Assembly: GCF_034931045.1 (NCBI RefSeq)
Contig: NZ_JAYGHH010000026.1
Span: forward strand, 6,921-70,920
Direction: 5' to 3'
From: Nodularia sp034931045
GTDB lineage: Bacteria > Cyanobacteriota > Cyanobacteriia > Cyanobacteriales > Nostocaceae
DNA: 64,000 nucleotides
Shown here: piece by piece, positions 16,449 through 26,413 of the stretch
Layout of the letters: each line of letters begins with the position of its first letter
Position numbering within the stretch: position 1 is the stretch's first letter
Translations under genes and position numbers: made by a program
Notes under the pieces: model-generated
Told to the model about the DNA's origin: nothing
What the model saw: only the letters and a program-made list of their open reading frames with translations
Databases searched by the model: none

Positions 16449-19400
16449 ATGATTATGCAACCAGCAATTTCTTTGATCATCACTGTTTACAATCGAGAAC
16501 GTTACCTCAGCGCTGCTATTGATAGCATCATAGCTCAAACCAGAAATGATTTTGAGTTATTGATTTGGGATGATGGTTCTACAGATAGTTCACCAGATAT
16601 TGCCCGTGAGTATGCCCAGCGCGATCGCCGTATCAAGGTAATAGTAGCAGAACATTTAGGACGCGGATTGGCCTTAAAAACAGCGATCGCTCAAACTAAT
16701 GCCCCTTACCTCGGTTGGGTAGATAGTGATGATTTGTTGCATCCCGAAGCACTGGCAAAAACCGCAGCTGTTTTGGATATTAAACCAGATATTGGTTGGG
16801 TTTACACCGATTATTTAGATATTGATGAACATAAGACAGTTCTTAGCTATGGCTATCGTTGTCTCGTACCTTACAACCGAGAAGAACTATTAAATAAGTT
16901 CATGACATTTCACTTTCGGTTAATGCGTCGGGAAGTGTTTGAATTGGCAGGAGGAATTGATGAATCGCTGGAATTTGTAGAAGACTATGATTTATGTTTG
17001 CGACTTTCTGAAGTTGCCCAGGTGCAACATATTTATCAGCCACTTTACTACTACCGCACCCATGCAGAAAGCATATCCTGGCAACAACGACAAGAGCAAA
17101 TCAGGCGATCGCGTTTAGCAGTTTCCCAAGCCCAGCAACGCCGCAAGTCTCGACAAAAAATTTGGAGATTGGCAAATAAGTCAGGTTCTCTTGTAACTCA
17201 ACTAACTAAACGGCTGATTCCCCAAGTCAAAATTTTTGCTGTTAGTAATTTATCTTTACTAATTGGGTTGTTTACCAATTTTGCCCCAGCCCAATCAATT
17301 ACACCTGCATCGGATGGGACTGGGACTGTCACCAATACCCAAGGCAATAATATTGATATTAGTGGCGGAACCTTGAGTAGCGATCAGACAAACTTATTTC
17401 ATAGCTTCTCAAAATTTGGGCTAGATGCCAATCAAACAGCCAACTTTCTTTCTAACCCCAATATCCAGAATATTTTAGGGCGGGTCACAGGTGGCGATGC
17501 TTCTTTAATTAATGGATTAATCACAGTTACAGGGGGCAATTCCAACTTATTTTTAATTAATCCGGCAGGAATTATCTTTGGTGCTAATGCTAGTTTAAAC
17601 GTCCCAGCCTCCTTTACGGCAACAACAGCTAACCGCATCGGCTTCGGTGAAAATTGGTTTAACTCTAGCGGTGCAAATAACTATACTCAATTACTGGGTA
17701 CACCTAATAGCTTTGCCTTTGATTCGAGTGTAGCTGGTGCGATTGTCAATGAAGGCAATCTTACTGTCCCATCAGGTAATTTAGCTTTACTAGGTGGGAC
17801 TGTAGCGAGTACTGGAGAACTGGCAGCGCCAGGAGGTAACATCACAGTTGCTGCTGTACCGGGTACAAGCTTGCTACGCCTAAGCATAGACGGAAACCCC
17901 CTCAGTTTAGAAGTTCAACCCCTAAATAGCAATGATCCATCAGAAAATTCTCTAGCTAAATTGTTAACCGGTGGTGGTGGTGATAATGCTTCCAGATTGC
18001 AAGTTAATAGCAACGGTGAGGTAGAACTAACTGGTTCAGGCTTAGGAGTTGAGAATGGTGATGTGGTAGTGAAAAAAGCAACTGCTGAGACTGCTACACT
18101 CACTGCTAACCGGAATTTAACATTACCAGAAAGTCAACTTTTAACTACCGGAAATCTGAACTTATTAGCTGAAAATATCGTGAAAGTTCGTGAAAGTTCT
18201 GCCAATGCTTTTACTGCGATCGCTGGTGGTAATCTTTACGTTCAAGGTAATCAAGGTATTGATGTTTTAGCAATTGATCATTTAGATAAAACGCCTTTTG
18301 TCAGTGGTGGTGATTTAACATTTGTCAGTGATGGTCAAATTTCCCTTGATGCACACTTTGCTAGTGGTGGCAAGTTTTCTATTCTCAATACTCAAGGTCA
18401 AAGTAATAAGTTTATCAGTCTTTATGATCCGATAATTAGTGCTAATGAAGATGTGATCTTTGCAAGTTATACAGGACCGTCACTTAAGGTAGAATCAACA
18501 GGAAGTATCACTGTTAATGGTGATATTACTATCACCCAAGAAGATTTTATTCTCTCTTCTTTCTGTAGTGATGGTGGTTGCTCACCTGATGCCGAACTCT
18601 TGGGTGATGAAGCGGCTTTAATTTTAAGAGCAGGTGTCAGCGAATTAATAGAAACTAATTTTAATGCTGATGAACTAACAAATTTAAATCCTGACGGTAA
18701 CTTATCATCACCAGGAAATATTACTGTAACTGGCAATATTAGTACTAATCCTTATGGCGGTCCAGTGATTATGAGTGCCACAGGAGATATAACACTTGCC
18801 AGTATAGAAACATTATCTAGCTTTTTTTCTACTAGTGGTCGAGTTGAATTAGTATCTGGAGGTAATATCACAACAGATGTTATTTCTACTGCATCTACTC
18901 AATCTGGTACTGCTACAGCTGGAAATGTGACATTAGACGCTGGCGGCAATATTACAACAGATACCATTAGTGCTTTTGCCAACAGTGGAGAAGGAGAGGC
19001 TACCAGTGGGTTAGTAGATATCAAAGCTGGTGGCACTATTGAAATAACTGCTATTGATTCCTTTGCACAAAGTAGCTTTGGTGATGCTACAGCTGGAAAT
19101 GTGATTTTACAAGCTGGAGGTAGTATTCAAACAGGTACAATTAGCGCTTTTGGTAGATCCTCTTTTGAAGCATCAGCCACAGGTGGTTTAGTAGAGATCA
19201 ATGCTGGAGGGAATATTCAAATAAATGCTATTGATTCCTTTGCACAAAGTAGCTCTGGTAATGCTACAGGTAGAAACATTACATTAAATACAGGAGCAAA
19301 TATCACTACTGGTTTAATTAATTCCTTTGCTACGGTAGATTTGGCAGGTAACGCTACAGGTGGTGTCATAAACCTAACAGCTGGCGGAACTATTACCACA

Positions 19401-21749
19401 AGTAATATTGATTCTTTTGCAGCTAATGGGTTTGATAATGAAAATGGAGATGATATTGTTGGTGATGCTACATCTGGAAATATCACATTAGAATCGGAAG
19501 GTAATATCAATACAGGTGCTATTAATTCCTCAACAAGTGTATCAGGAACTGCTAGAAGTGGCGGAATTAATTTACAAGTAAATAGTACTGGCACGATTGT
19601 CACAGGTGCTATGAATTCTTCAGCTCTTTCTATTAATAGTTTCGATTCTGCCTTTGGTGGCCCGGTTACTTTACAAACTTCGCAAATCGGTAGTGATATC
19701 ACCTTTGAAAGTATCAATACTCAAGCTGTTGATATTCTTGGTGGTACTGCTGAAGGTGGTAATGTTAATATTCTAGCTAATGGTGTAGTGAGAGGATTGG
19801 GGTTAATTGGCGAGACTAATAATACTATCCTCACTAATGGCGCAACGCAACCAGGTTCCGTGACAATTCAACATGATGGTGGGGCGAATAATGAGCCGTT
19901 TATTGTTGGTAATGCTAGTCTGAATGGTATACGAGGCAGCATTAATAATGGAATTGATCAAATAACACCAGATTCATTACTCAATACATTTCCGGTACTA
20001 CCCACAAACGGAACTGCTGATGGTACGCCAAGCAATATTTCAATTAATTCAATTAATACGCCACCAACTTTAACAGCAAATACAGTGTTACCAACCACTG
20101 GAGAAAACCAATCTATAACATTTAGGTTTGGTGATTTCAATGTATCGACAAACGATGTCAACGCAGATAATGTGACTGTGAGTTTGGAAGGATTATCTGG
20201 TACTCTGACACTAGAAGACGGTACGCCAGTCACCTCAGAAACCCCTCTTTCTGCTGAAACGGTTTTAATTTACACGCCACCAGCAAATACTAGTGGTGAA
20301 AGTATTCCAGCTTTGAGGATTATAACTAGCGATCGCGTTTCTGATTCGTCACAACAAATATCCGTCAACGTTACTCCTACACCACCACCAGAAGTACCAG
20401 AAACAGAAACAGAAACAGAAACAGAAACAGATGCCGATGAGTTAAAAAAAGATTCCAATATACTATTACCTGTAGATGGAAAATCTGCTTTAAACGATGT
20501 ACTTGAAACTGCTGTAGCTACAACTGAACAAGAGTTTACGAATCAATTTCAAGAATACTTAGGAAAAGAAGACCAAATTCAAATTACAACTGTTAATCAA
20601 ACCCGTGATATCCTACAAAATATTGAAAAAGCAGTTGGGATTAAACCCGCCATCATCTATGTCAGTTTTGTACCCAATACCCTTCCAGGCTCTAATATCC
20701 CACAAAATGTTGACTCGCCAGATGATCTTTTAGAATTAATAATGGTTACTGCTAGAGGTAAAGTAATTCGTAAAGTAGTAGATGTCAAGCGATCGCAAGT
20801 TATCCCAGTCGTCCAACAATTTAGAAGCCGAGTCACAGATCCCATATTACGTAGAGACTATCTAGATAAAGCCCAACAACTTCATCAATGGCTGATTCAA
20901 CCCATTCAGGCTGAACTAAAAGAGCGAGAAATTAACAATTTAGCATTTATCATGGATAAGGGATTGCGATCGCTACCTGTGGCGGCGCTTCATGATGGTG
21001 AAAAATATTTAGTCGAAAACTACAGCGTTGGCTTAGTACCCAGTCTCAGCCTGACTGATACCGAATATGTAGACATTAAAGATGCTGAAGTTTTGGGTAT
21101 GGGTGCTTCCCAATTCACCGATCAACAGCCTTTACCTGCCGTACCTGTAGAATTAGATACAATTACCCTGCGGTTGTGGTCGGGTGAATCCTTCTTAAAC
21201 GAAGATTTTACATTACAGAATCTGCAAGCCCAACGTCAACAAAAACCCTTTGGTATTATCCACTTAGCTACCCACGGTGAATTTAGACCAGGTTCCCCCA
21301 GTAACTCCTATATTCAATTATGGGATACCAGGTTACAAATGGATCAACTGCGGCAATTAGGCTGGAATAACCCCCCTGTACAGCTAGTGGTGCTGAGTGC
21401 TTGTCGTACAGCCGTAGGAGATACAGAAGCAGAATTAGGCTTTGCCAGTTTTGCAGTCCAAGCCGGTGTCAAGTCTGCACTAGCCAGTTTATGGTATGTA
21501 TCAGATGAAGGGACTCTAGGATTGATTAGCGAATTTTACGAACAACTCAAACAAGCACCCATCAAATCTGAAGCACTCAGACAAGCACAAGTAGGGATGC
21601 TCAAAGGGCAGATCCGCTTGGAAGATGGTAAACTCAAATTCTCTAGTTTTAATGCAGATTTACCCCCAGAGATTGCTGAACTAGGCGATAAAAACCTTAG
21701 CCATCCTTATTTTTGGTCAGCCTTTACCATGATTGGTAATCCTTGGTAA
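16449..21749 (+). CDS. GT2 glycosyltransferase + TpsA-like haemagglutinin domain + CHAT protease fusion
   Basis: About 1766 residues from ATG 16449. Residues 1-230 are a complete family-2 glycosyltransferase (ISLIITVYNRERYLSAAIDS, DDGSTDSS, WVDSDDLLHPEA, FVEDYDLCLRL). A basic/hydrophobic stretch resembling a signal peptide (KRLIPQVK, then IFAVSNLSLLIGLFTNF-APAQS) precedes a filamentous-haemagglutinin N-terminal (TPS) domain, with NLFLINPAGIIFGANASLNV. A long beta-helix of imperfect Gly/Asn/Ile-Thr repeats follows, then an ETETET linker. The C-terminal CHAT caspase-like domain has His in HLATHGEF (about 1609) and Cys in LSACRTAVG (about 1652). FHA-CHAT proteins are known in cyanobacteria; the in-frame GT2 is unusual. 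No alternative start lies before the signal-like part. The TpsB partner is probably the gene at 53558. Confidence 0.85.
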   Translation: MIMQPAISLIITVYNRERYLSAAIDSIIAQTRNDFELLIWDDGSTDSSPDIAREYAQRDRRIKVIVAEHLGRGLALKTAIAQTNAPYLGWVDSDDLLHPEALAKTAAVLDIKPDIGWVYTDYLDIDEHKTVLSYGYRCLVPYNREELLNKFMTFHFRLMRREVFELAGGIDESLEFVEDYDLCLRLSEVAQVQHIYQPLYYYRTHAESISWQQRQEQIRRSRLAVSQAQQRRKSRQKIWRLANKSGSLVTQLTKRLIPQVKIFAVSNLSLLIGLFTNFAPAQSITPASDGTGTVTNTQGNNIDISGGTLSSDQTNLFHSFSKFGLDANQTANFLSNPNIQNILGRVTGGDASLINGLITVTGGNSNLFLINPAGIIFGANASLNVPASFTATTANRIGFGENWFNSSGANNYTQLLGTPNSFAFDSSVAGAIVNEGNLTVPSGNLALLGGTVASTGELAAPGGNITVAAVPGTSLLRLSIDGNPLSLEVQPLNSNDPSENSLAKLLTGGGGDNASRLQVNSNGEVELTGSGLGVENGDVVVKKATAETATLTANRNLTLPESQLLTTGNLNLLAENIVKVRESSANAFTAIAGGNLYVQGNQGIDVLAIDHLDKTPFVSGGDLTFVSDGQISLDAHFASGGKFSILNTQGQSNKFISLYDPIISANEDVIFASYTGPSLKVESTGSITVNGDITITQEDFILSSFCSDGGCSPDAELLGDEAALILRAGVSELIETNFNADELTNLNPDGNLSSPGNITVTGNISTNPYGGPVIMSATGDITLASIETLSSFFSTSGRVELVSGGNITTDVISTASTQSGTATAGNVTLDAGGNITTDTISAFANSGEGEATSGLVDIKAGGTIEITAIDSFAQSSFGDATAGNVILQAGGSIQTGTISAFGRSSFEASATGGLVEINAGGNIQINAIDSFAQSSSGNATGRNITLNTGANITTGLINSFATVDLAGNATGGVINLTAGGTITTSNIDSFAANGFDNENGDDIVGDATSGNITLESEGNINTGAINSSTSVSGTARSGGINLQVNSTGTIVTGAMNSSALSINSFDSAFGGPVTLQTSQIGSDITFESINTQAVDILGGTAEGGNVNILANGVVRGLGLIGETNNTILTNGATQPGSVTIQHDGGANNEPFIVGNASLNGIRGSINNGIDQITPDSLLNTFPVLPTNGTADGTPSNISINSINTPPTLTANTVLPTTGENQSITFRFGDFNVSTNDVNADNVTVSLEGLSGTLTLEDGTPVTSETPLSAETVLIYTPPANTSGESIPALRIITSDRVSDSSQQISVNVTPTPPPEVPETETETETETDADELKKDSNILLPVDGKSALNDVLETAVATTEQEFTNQFQEYLGKEDQIQITTVNQTRDILQNIEKAVGIKPAIIYVSFVPNTLPGSNIPQNVDSPDDLLELIMVTARGKVIRKVVDVKRSQVIPVVQQFRSRVTDPILRRDYLDKAQQLHQWLIQPIQAELKEREINNLAFIMDKGLRSLPVAALHDGEKYLVENYSVGLVPSLSLTDTEYVDIKDAEVLGMGASQFTDQQPLPAVPVELDTITLRLWSGESFLNEDFTLQNLQAQRQQKPFGIIHLATHGEFRPGSPSNSYIQLWDTRLQMDQLRQLGWNNPPVQLVVLSACRTAVGDTEAELGFASFAVQAGVKSALASLWYVSDEGTLGLISEFYEQLKQAPIKSEALRQAQVGMLKGQIRLEDGKLKFSSFNADLPPEIAELGDKNLSHPYFWSAFTMIGNPW
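20399..20431. repeat. In-frame hexanucleotide repeat, unit GAAACA
   Basis: About five GAAACA units encoding an alternating Glu-Thr linker just before the region leading to the CHAT domain. Unit length keeps the reading frame, so slippage would alter linker length without breaking the protein. Confidence 0.85.
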
Positions 21750-21828
21750 TAAAAGGGGGTTTTGTCCCTCCTGGGGCAAATTCTGAAATCCGGTGCTGAC
21801 ATCTATAGCGGTTTTCGTCAGCCTTGAT

Positions 21829-21906
21829 GTAGGGCGGGTTTATGACAATTATTATTGGTAATTGAACATATTTGTCATAGCTTGCATAGCCATACCCGCC
21901 CCTACC
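21829..21906. terminator. Long hairpin between convergent genes; dispersed GGGCGGGTTT repeat
   Basis: GTAGGGCGGGTTTATGACAA pairs with TTGTCATA and ACCCGCCCCTAC downstream, forming a two-part stem. It lies between the convergent ends of the CHAT fusion gene and the CHASE2 gene, so it could act as a two-way terminator. A second copy of the GGGCGGGTTT...AACCCGCCC family is at 62011-62072, showing it is a dispersed repeat. There is no T-run. Confidence 0.55.
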
Positions 21907-21925
21907 AATTTTATACTCAGCACTA

Positions 21926-23662
21926 TTACTGATTATTTTCTCTCAGTTTTTTACTCCGAATTTGTAATTGTTCTAAATAGTCATTTTCTTCCTCCTCTTC
22001 ATCATCTGTTGTTTGTGAAAGCACTATTCCCAAATCATTGGTATCATCGGTGTTGTTTGCTTGCATATTTAGTTTATTGCGCCTATCACACACCTGCTGC
22101 AAATAATCAATTTCTGTTTCAGGTGCGCTAACTTCAGTTTCACTGGAACTATCAGCTATTTCTTCAAAACCAAGAGGATGGGATTCTAAATTGTTGACAA
22201 CTTCCGGAGATACTGCCAAAACTTCTCGATTGTCTTTATTCCGTAGATCCTTAGCCTTATTTTGCAATTCTAAAAAATAATCACTTTCGACAATTGCCGC
22301 TACTTCTTCTTCTTTTTTAGCTTCGTCAATCTCAATATTGATTTTTAAGAAGCCTTTTACAGTCTTGACAATTGTGGCTGCGTGTCTATCTATCAATATG
22401 ATCATAGTAGCCGTGATAATCAGTCCCATGATGCTTGGTACTAGAGGTATCCATCCAGCCTGAAGAAATATTATATAAGTACTGCCGCATAAAATTGCGA
22501 TCGCCACCCCAGTACCNNNNNNNNNNNNNNNNNNNNNNNNNAGCCAAGGTTTACGAATCTGATTTGCTAAAACTCCTCCCACCAACGACCAGGCAAATAT
22601 CCACAAACCTTCTTGCCATCGATTCCAATACCATAAAAATGGTCTTTGGTCTAAAACAGCGCTGATTATTTGACTCGCATTTTGGGCATGAATTATCACT
22701 CCGGGCATTTTTTGGCTATCTTCAGCCCCTGCACTAAAAGGTGTGTAAAATGTATCTTTAACAATTGGTGCTGTGTAACCAATCATTACAATTTTGTCTT
22801 TAATCCAATCAGGATTAACTTTATCTGCTAAAACATCGCTGAGTGATACTTGCCTGAATGCGTTCCTAGCCGAACGATAGTTCAACAGAATTTGGTAATT
22901 TCCTGGATCAATATCATGATAACCACCTGAATTTGTTGTCAAGCGTCTGAGAACTGTAGAGCCAAATTTTAACTCACCAAATTCTGTCAGTTCTGGTTCA
23001 ATTTCTATCGCGTTTAAATATCGAACTACCATTTGAAAACTCAAAGATGGTAATTGGTTTTCTGGATCAACGTAATTGCAGATATGTTGGCTGACAGCTG
23101 GCAGTTCCGAGGCTTGGGGAATAGCAAGGATCATGCCTTGGCGCACAGTTCCTCCAGCATCCACAGGAAAATCAGCAACTCCCACTCTTTCTTCTGTAAC
23201 CCCTGGTGCAGCAGCAATTCCCGGCGAATCTGTGCTACTCAATGCACAAGCAGCAATCATCTTTTCATTGTCAGTTAATAACTTGACTAACTCCACACGA
23301 CCCGCAACTGTACCTTGTTGAATATCCCTTAAAATATCTATGCCAATAACTCGCGGTTCCTCTGCCTCCAGTTTCGTCAAAACTTGCGCCAGTGTAGCAT
23401 CTGTAATCGGGTATTCCTTGCGAGTCTGGAGGTCTGTATCATCAATGCCTACAATTAAAAAGCGGTCATCAGGTGCTTCATCAGGGCGCGATCGCATCAA
23501 ATAATCAAAAGCAGATAACTCCATTCCTTGTAAGCCTTTGAGTTCTCGCAGTCCCACTACTAACCCAGTAACTACCAGACTGCTTAAAACTACAGTACCC
23601 CCAACATTCAACGCTGTTTTGGATAAATTGTGGAGTCTCGAAACTATATTTCTGATTGGCAT
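21926..23662 (-). CDS. CHASE2-domain membrane sensor protein with repeated DYF/LR tail motifs
   Basis: 578 residues as drawn (nine are N-encoded). An N-terminal membrane helix (about 18-38) precedes a large extracytoplasmic CHASE2 sensor domain (about 50-330). This includes FDYLMRSRPDEAPDDRFLIV, GIDDTDLQ, ITDATLAQVL, IGIDILRD and WIKDKIVMIGYTAPIVKD. Further helices follow (around 350-372, after the gap, and about 390-440). The cytoplasmic tail has no kinase or cyclase domain. It is acidic and carries three copies of a motif like DYFLELQNKAKDLRN, DYLQQVCDRRNKLN and DYLEQLQIRSKKLREN. The same motif ends the GAF protein at 26677. CHASE2 proteins often sit beside CHAT/TPS genes in cyanobacteria. 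Ligand unknown. Confidence 0.85.
   Translation of the reverse strand: MPIRNIVSRLHNLSKTALNVGGTVVLSSLVVTGLVVGLRELKGLQGMELSAFDYLMRSRPDEAPDDRFLIVGIDDTDLQTRKEYPITDATLAQVLTKLEAEEPRVIGIDILRDIQQGTVAGRVELVKLLTDNEKMIAACALSSTDSPGIAAAPGVTEERVGVADFPVDAGGTVRQGMILAIPQASELPAVSQHICNYVDPENQLPSLSFQMVVRYLNAIEIEPELTEFGELKFGSTVLRRLTTNSGGYHDIDPGNYQILLNYRSARNAFRQVSLSDVLADKVNPDWIKDKIVMIGYTAPIVKDTFYTPFSAGAEDSQKMPGVIIHAQNASQIISAVLDQRPFLWYWNRWQEGLWIFAWSLVGGVLANQIRKPWXXXXXXXXXGTGVAIAILCGSTYIIFLQAGWIPLVPSIMGLIITATMIILIDRHAATIVKTVKGFLKINIEIDEAKKEEEVAAIVESDYFLELQNKAKDLRNKDNREVLAVSPEVVNNLESHPLGFEEIADSSSETEVSAPETEIDYLQQVCDRRNKLNMQANNTDDTNDLGIVLSQTTDDEEEEENDYLEQLQIRSKKLRENNQ
22517..22541. other. 25-N assembly gap inside the CHASE2 gene
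   Basis: Exactly 25 N, as in aroB. The frame happens to stay open, but the true number of missing bases is unknown. The lost residues fall between membrane segments. Confidence 0.9.
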
Positions 23663-24072
23663 ATTAGCTCCTTTTCGTCAGCTAAAGTGTGAATTATTAG
23701 CAATATTTCGCTCACCCAATTAACCTATGCTTTGTGAATATTTCAGTGGCAATAGGTATTGAAGAACCTTAATTTTTACAACTTCTCAAGATAGACAATG
23801 GTAATTGTGAGGGATTTTACAGTAAAATTCACCCTAATGAGTATTTGAACTTAACAAAACAATATACTTGGGTTACTGCTAATTAGTAGTTTTCTCAGAT
23901 TATTCAGTAATTCTACAACATTTATGCGGTTGTTTTACATTTAGATTATACTTTATCTACCGAGATGTCAGTCTAGATAGACAAATTTTCAGGCTCTGTC
24001 TCTAGTAGGTAATCAAGGCCGAGTTCCTAGTTGGCACATTTTCAGGTCGAAACAGGAAACAAAAGCTGGAAG
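23663..24072. other. Intergenic region, nothing firm
   Basis: 410 AT-rich bases between the methyltransferase and CHASE2 genes, both on the minus strand. It should carry the CHASE2 promoter. No hairpin, RNA gene or open frame is recognisable. Confidence 0.5.
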
Positions 24073-24855
24073 TTACTTAACTTTTTGCCCGACAATAATT
24101 AATGAGTAGGAACCATCTACATCTTCCACTGTTGGGTAAGCAATGAGATAAGATAGGTGACGAATAATTGTGGGCAAACTCAAACCAGAATATTCTCCAA
24201 ATCGTTGTTGAATTGAGCGATTTCGTAACAATTGAGTTTCCCGTTTAAATAAAATATTTGACCAAGACTGACCGACTCGATAATTCACTCTCAACCCATT
24301 TTGTTCTAGTAATCGAGACAGAGATTGATAGCTAAAAAATTGTTTATGACAAGAATTTGTGGGCAATCCAGCATGATCACGAGGTTCGTATAAAACATTA
24401 GGAACCGAGCAAATCAGAAATCCCCCTGGTGACAAAAGTTGCACAAACTCCTCTAAAATAATGCTAGGATTCATCAAATGTTCCAAAGTTTCAAAACTAA
24501 CAATTGCATCAATATTTGGCTGGTTTTGATTGGCGAATAAACCAGGTTGTTCTAAGTTATGTTGAATTAATTGAGTGTGAGAATTATTACACTTTAGTGC
24601 TGCCTGTTTTAGCATTTCTAAATTTCCGTCTACACCAACTACTAAATCAGCAATTTTTTCTAGTTCGTGTATTCCATAGCCCACACCACAAGCAATATCA
24701 GCAATACAGTTTAACTTAAATTGGCGGAGGTAATCGGTAGCAAATAAGTAACGTCCTAAATGCTCAATCTTTACCCATAAATTATCATCGCTTTCATCAA
24801 ATGGATCAATACAATCTTCTCCAAAATTGAGGTTAGTGTTGATTTTATTAGGCAA
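24073..24855 (-). CDS. Class I SAM-dependent methyltransferase
   Basis: 260 residues with the Rossmann methyltransferase core: motif I IADIACGVGYGIHEL, motif II VVGVDGNLEML, motif IV region DAIVSFETLEHLMNPS, and LSPGGFLICSVPN. The substrate is not apparent; the SAM-binding half resembles UbiE/small-molecule and glycan O-methyltransferases (Methyltransf_11/23 types). Initiation is at TTG, which is supported by AGGAAAA about four bases upstream; no ATG occurs early in the frame. It has no obvious operon partner, since about 400-540 bases lie on both sides. Confidence 0.8.
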   Translation of the reverse strand: MPNKINTNLNFGEDCIDPFDESDDNLWVKIEHLGRYLFATDYLRQFKLNCIADIACGVGYGIHELEKIADLVVGVDGNLEMLKQAALKCNNSHTQLIQHNLEQPGLFANQNQPNIDAIVSFETLEHLMNPSIILEEFVQLLSPGGFLICSVPNVLYEPRDHAGLPTNSCHKQFFSYQSLSRLLEQNGLRVNYRVGQSWSNILFKRETQLLRNRSIQQRFGEYSGLSLPTIIRHLSYLIAYPTVEDVDGSYSLIIVGQKVK

Positions 24856-25397
24856 AGTATTTTCCTAGAGAGGATAATCAATTATAGCAATTATGATGGA
24901 TAGAAATGCAGTGTCAGCGCATCTGGCTAAGAAAGAATATTATCTGAATCTTTATAAAATTTTAAAATGCTGGATATATTTTTAAGATTTATTTTTCAAA
25001 ATTCAAATATGGAGTTTGGGAACTGGCTATAATGTCAATTCCAGATAGATCATACCGTCATTCTGGGTGAATGATCTGCCTAAAAGTGGTAAATATACTC
25101 GGCTGCGTTAAATACCTCTCCTCAGAAAACTATAGTGAGCTTACGTAAAAATCGTTACTGATGAGATCAATTTACTGGAACGCCATCGCGAATACTCGTG
25201 AAAATCCTTACGAATTCGCTGCTATAAAGTTGACAAAGTTTGGAACTTTCATGATGATATATATGTCATTACCCCTAGAAGGTAGTAATCTTTTAATTGT
25301 ATTAAATGCAAATTAATTTTTTAATGATTGCGAGCAACTCCTTCTCAGATCGCAAATGTAGTTAGTTACTGTAGCAGGTTAAATAGGGGCAAAAACT
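24856..25397. other. Intergenic region, nothing firm
   Basis: 542 AT-rich bases between divergent genes (methyltransferase and DUF928). It must contain two promoters. No clear boxes, RNA gene or open frame longer than about 20 codons that looks translated. Confidence 0.45.
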
Positions 25398-26207
25398 ATG
25401 TTCAACAAAAAAATCTTTTTACTCACACTCGGCTTAATCTTATCTACAAACTTTCTGCAAACCACCTTAACAGCGACAGCAGTATCTCCAGTGATAACTG
25501 CACAACGAAGACAATTTGCTCCGCGCCGTCGTTCTTTGTTGAGATTCAAAGTACCTAATGTTAGGGGTTCCCGAAATTTAGAAGCCGGAGCCGCACGTGG
25601 ACAATGTAGCCCCCAAGGGATTAGTGCTGTTGTGCCAGCCAAACCTGACAGCATGAAAGCTAGAGAAATTCCCGTTGAATTAACACTAAATAATCGTCCG
25701 ACGTTTTTTGTAAATGTACCGGAAACAACTGCCGAAACAGCGCTGTTTTTACTGCGGAATGAGGCAGGAGACGAAATACTTTTAGAGAAACAATTAAATT
25801 TAACTGCCAGCAAGGGTGTGATCAGCTATACCCTACCCACAGACTTTGCTGGGTTAGAAGTAGGACAAAAATATCGCTGGCGCTTAACCTTACTTTGTGA
25901 CCCCACAGGAGGCGATCGCAGTGGTGATCCCGTTGCTAGTGGTTGGATAGAACGAGTTGAACCAAATGCTGAGATCGGGGAACAATTAGAGTCAGCAACT
26001 GATAAGCAGCGTGTCTTGATTTATGCAGACAACGGTTATTGGCATGACACCCTCAAAACTTTAGCTAACTTACGAGCAGAAAATCCCAGTGATATAACTT
26101 TGATTAGTGATTGGAAAGAACTTTTGCAATCAGTAGGGTTAGAGAATCTTACCAACCAACCTTTAATTCAACTGCAAGAAATGGAGAGCAAAGAACCCCA
26201 AGAGTAA
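25398..26207 (+). CDS. DUF928-domain secreted protein
   Basis: 269 residues. The N-terminus is a signal peptide (MFNKKIFLLTLGLILSTNFL, cleavage probably near ITAQ). It is followed by a basic linker and the DUF928 domain: RGQCSPQGISAVVPA, RPTFFVNVPETTAETALFLL, VISYTLP, YRWRLTLLCDP and VASGWIERVEPN. The region after ESATDKQRVLIYADNGYWHDTL forms the usual helical end. DUF928 has no established biochemical function. In cyanobacteria it often neighbours CHASE2 and CHAT/TPS proteins, as here, so a periplasmic or envelope role with that system is inferred. Confidence 0.85.
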   Translation: MFNKKIFLLTLGLILSTNFLQTTLTATAVSPVITAQRRQFAPRRRSLLRFKVPNVRGSRNLEAGAARGQCSPQGISAVVPAKPDSMKAREIPVELTLNNRPTFFVNVPETTAETALFLLRNEAGDEILLEKQLNLTASKGVISYTLPTDFAGLEVGQKYRWRLTLLCDPTGGDRSGDPVASGWIERVEPNAEIGEQLESATDKQRVLIYADNGYWHDTLKTLANLRAENPSDITLISDWKELLQSVGLENLTNQPLIQLQEMESKEPQE

Positions 26208-26260
26208 GCAATCAAGAAGTGTTGTGTACTTACCTGCGGCTGGAGTCTGAGCTTCTCAAT

Positions 26261-26413
26261 TCACTTTTCCTTTAAAATATCTGGCAACCACAATAAAATT
26301 AGCATGACAAAACAAACTATGACCAAGCCAGCGCTGTAACGAAACGCTTCCTTGAGATCGAAGGATTGTTCCATGAGATAGAGTGTTGTTAACATAGGAA
26401 AATCGTGTTTCAT
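26261..26413 (-). CDS. Possible small single-helix membrane protein (50 residues)
   Basis: An open frame from ATG 26413 to TGA 26261. The product starts MKHDFPMLTTLYLMEQSFDL and ends in one strong membrane helix (YSAGLVIVCFVMLILLWLP) followed by DILKEK. Hydrophobic profile and length resemble the small thylakoid subunits, but I cannot match it to a named one. No good ribosome-binding site precedes the ATG, so it may be chance. It lies in the 470 bases between DUF928 and the GAF fragment. Confidence 0.4.
   Translation of the reverse strand: MKHDFPMLTTLYLMEQSFDLKEAFRYSAGLVIVCFVMLILLWLPDILKEK

Noticed and set aside
19217..19717. Minus-strand 166-codon frame
   Set aside because: It is antisense to the repetitive beta-helix of the fusion protein and has no start signals or domain. 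Other long antisense frames at 20270, 36278 and 49446 were rejected for the same reason.
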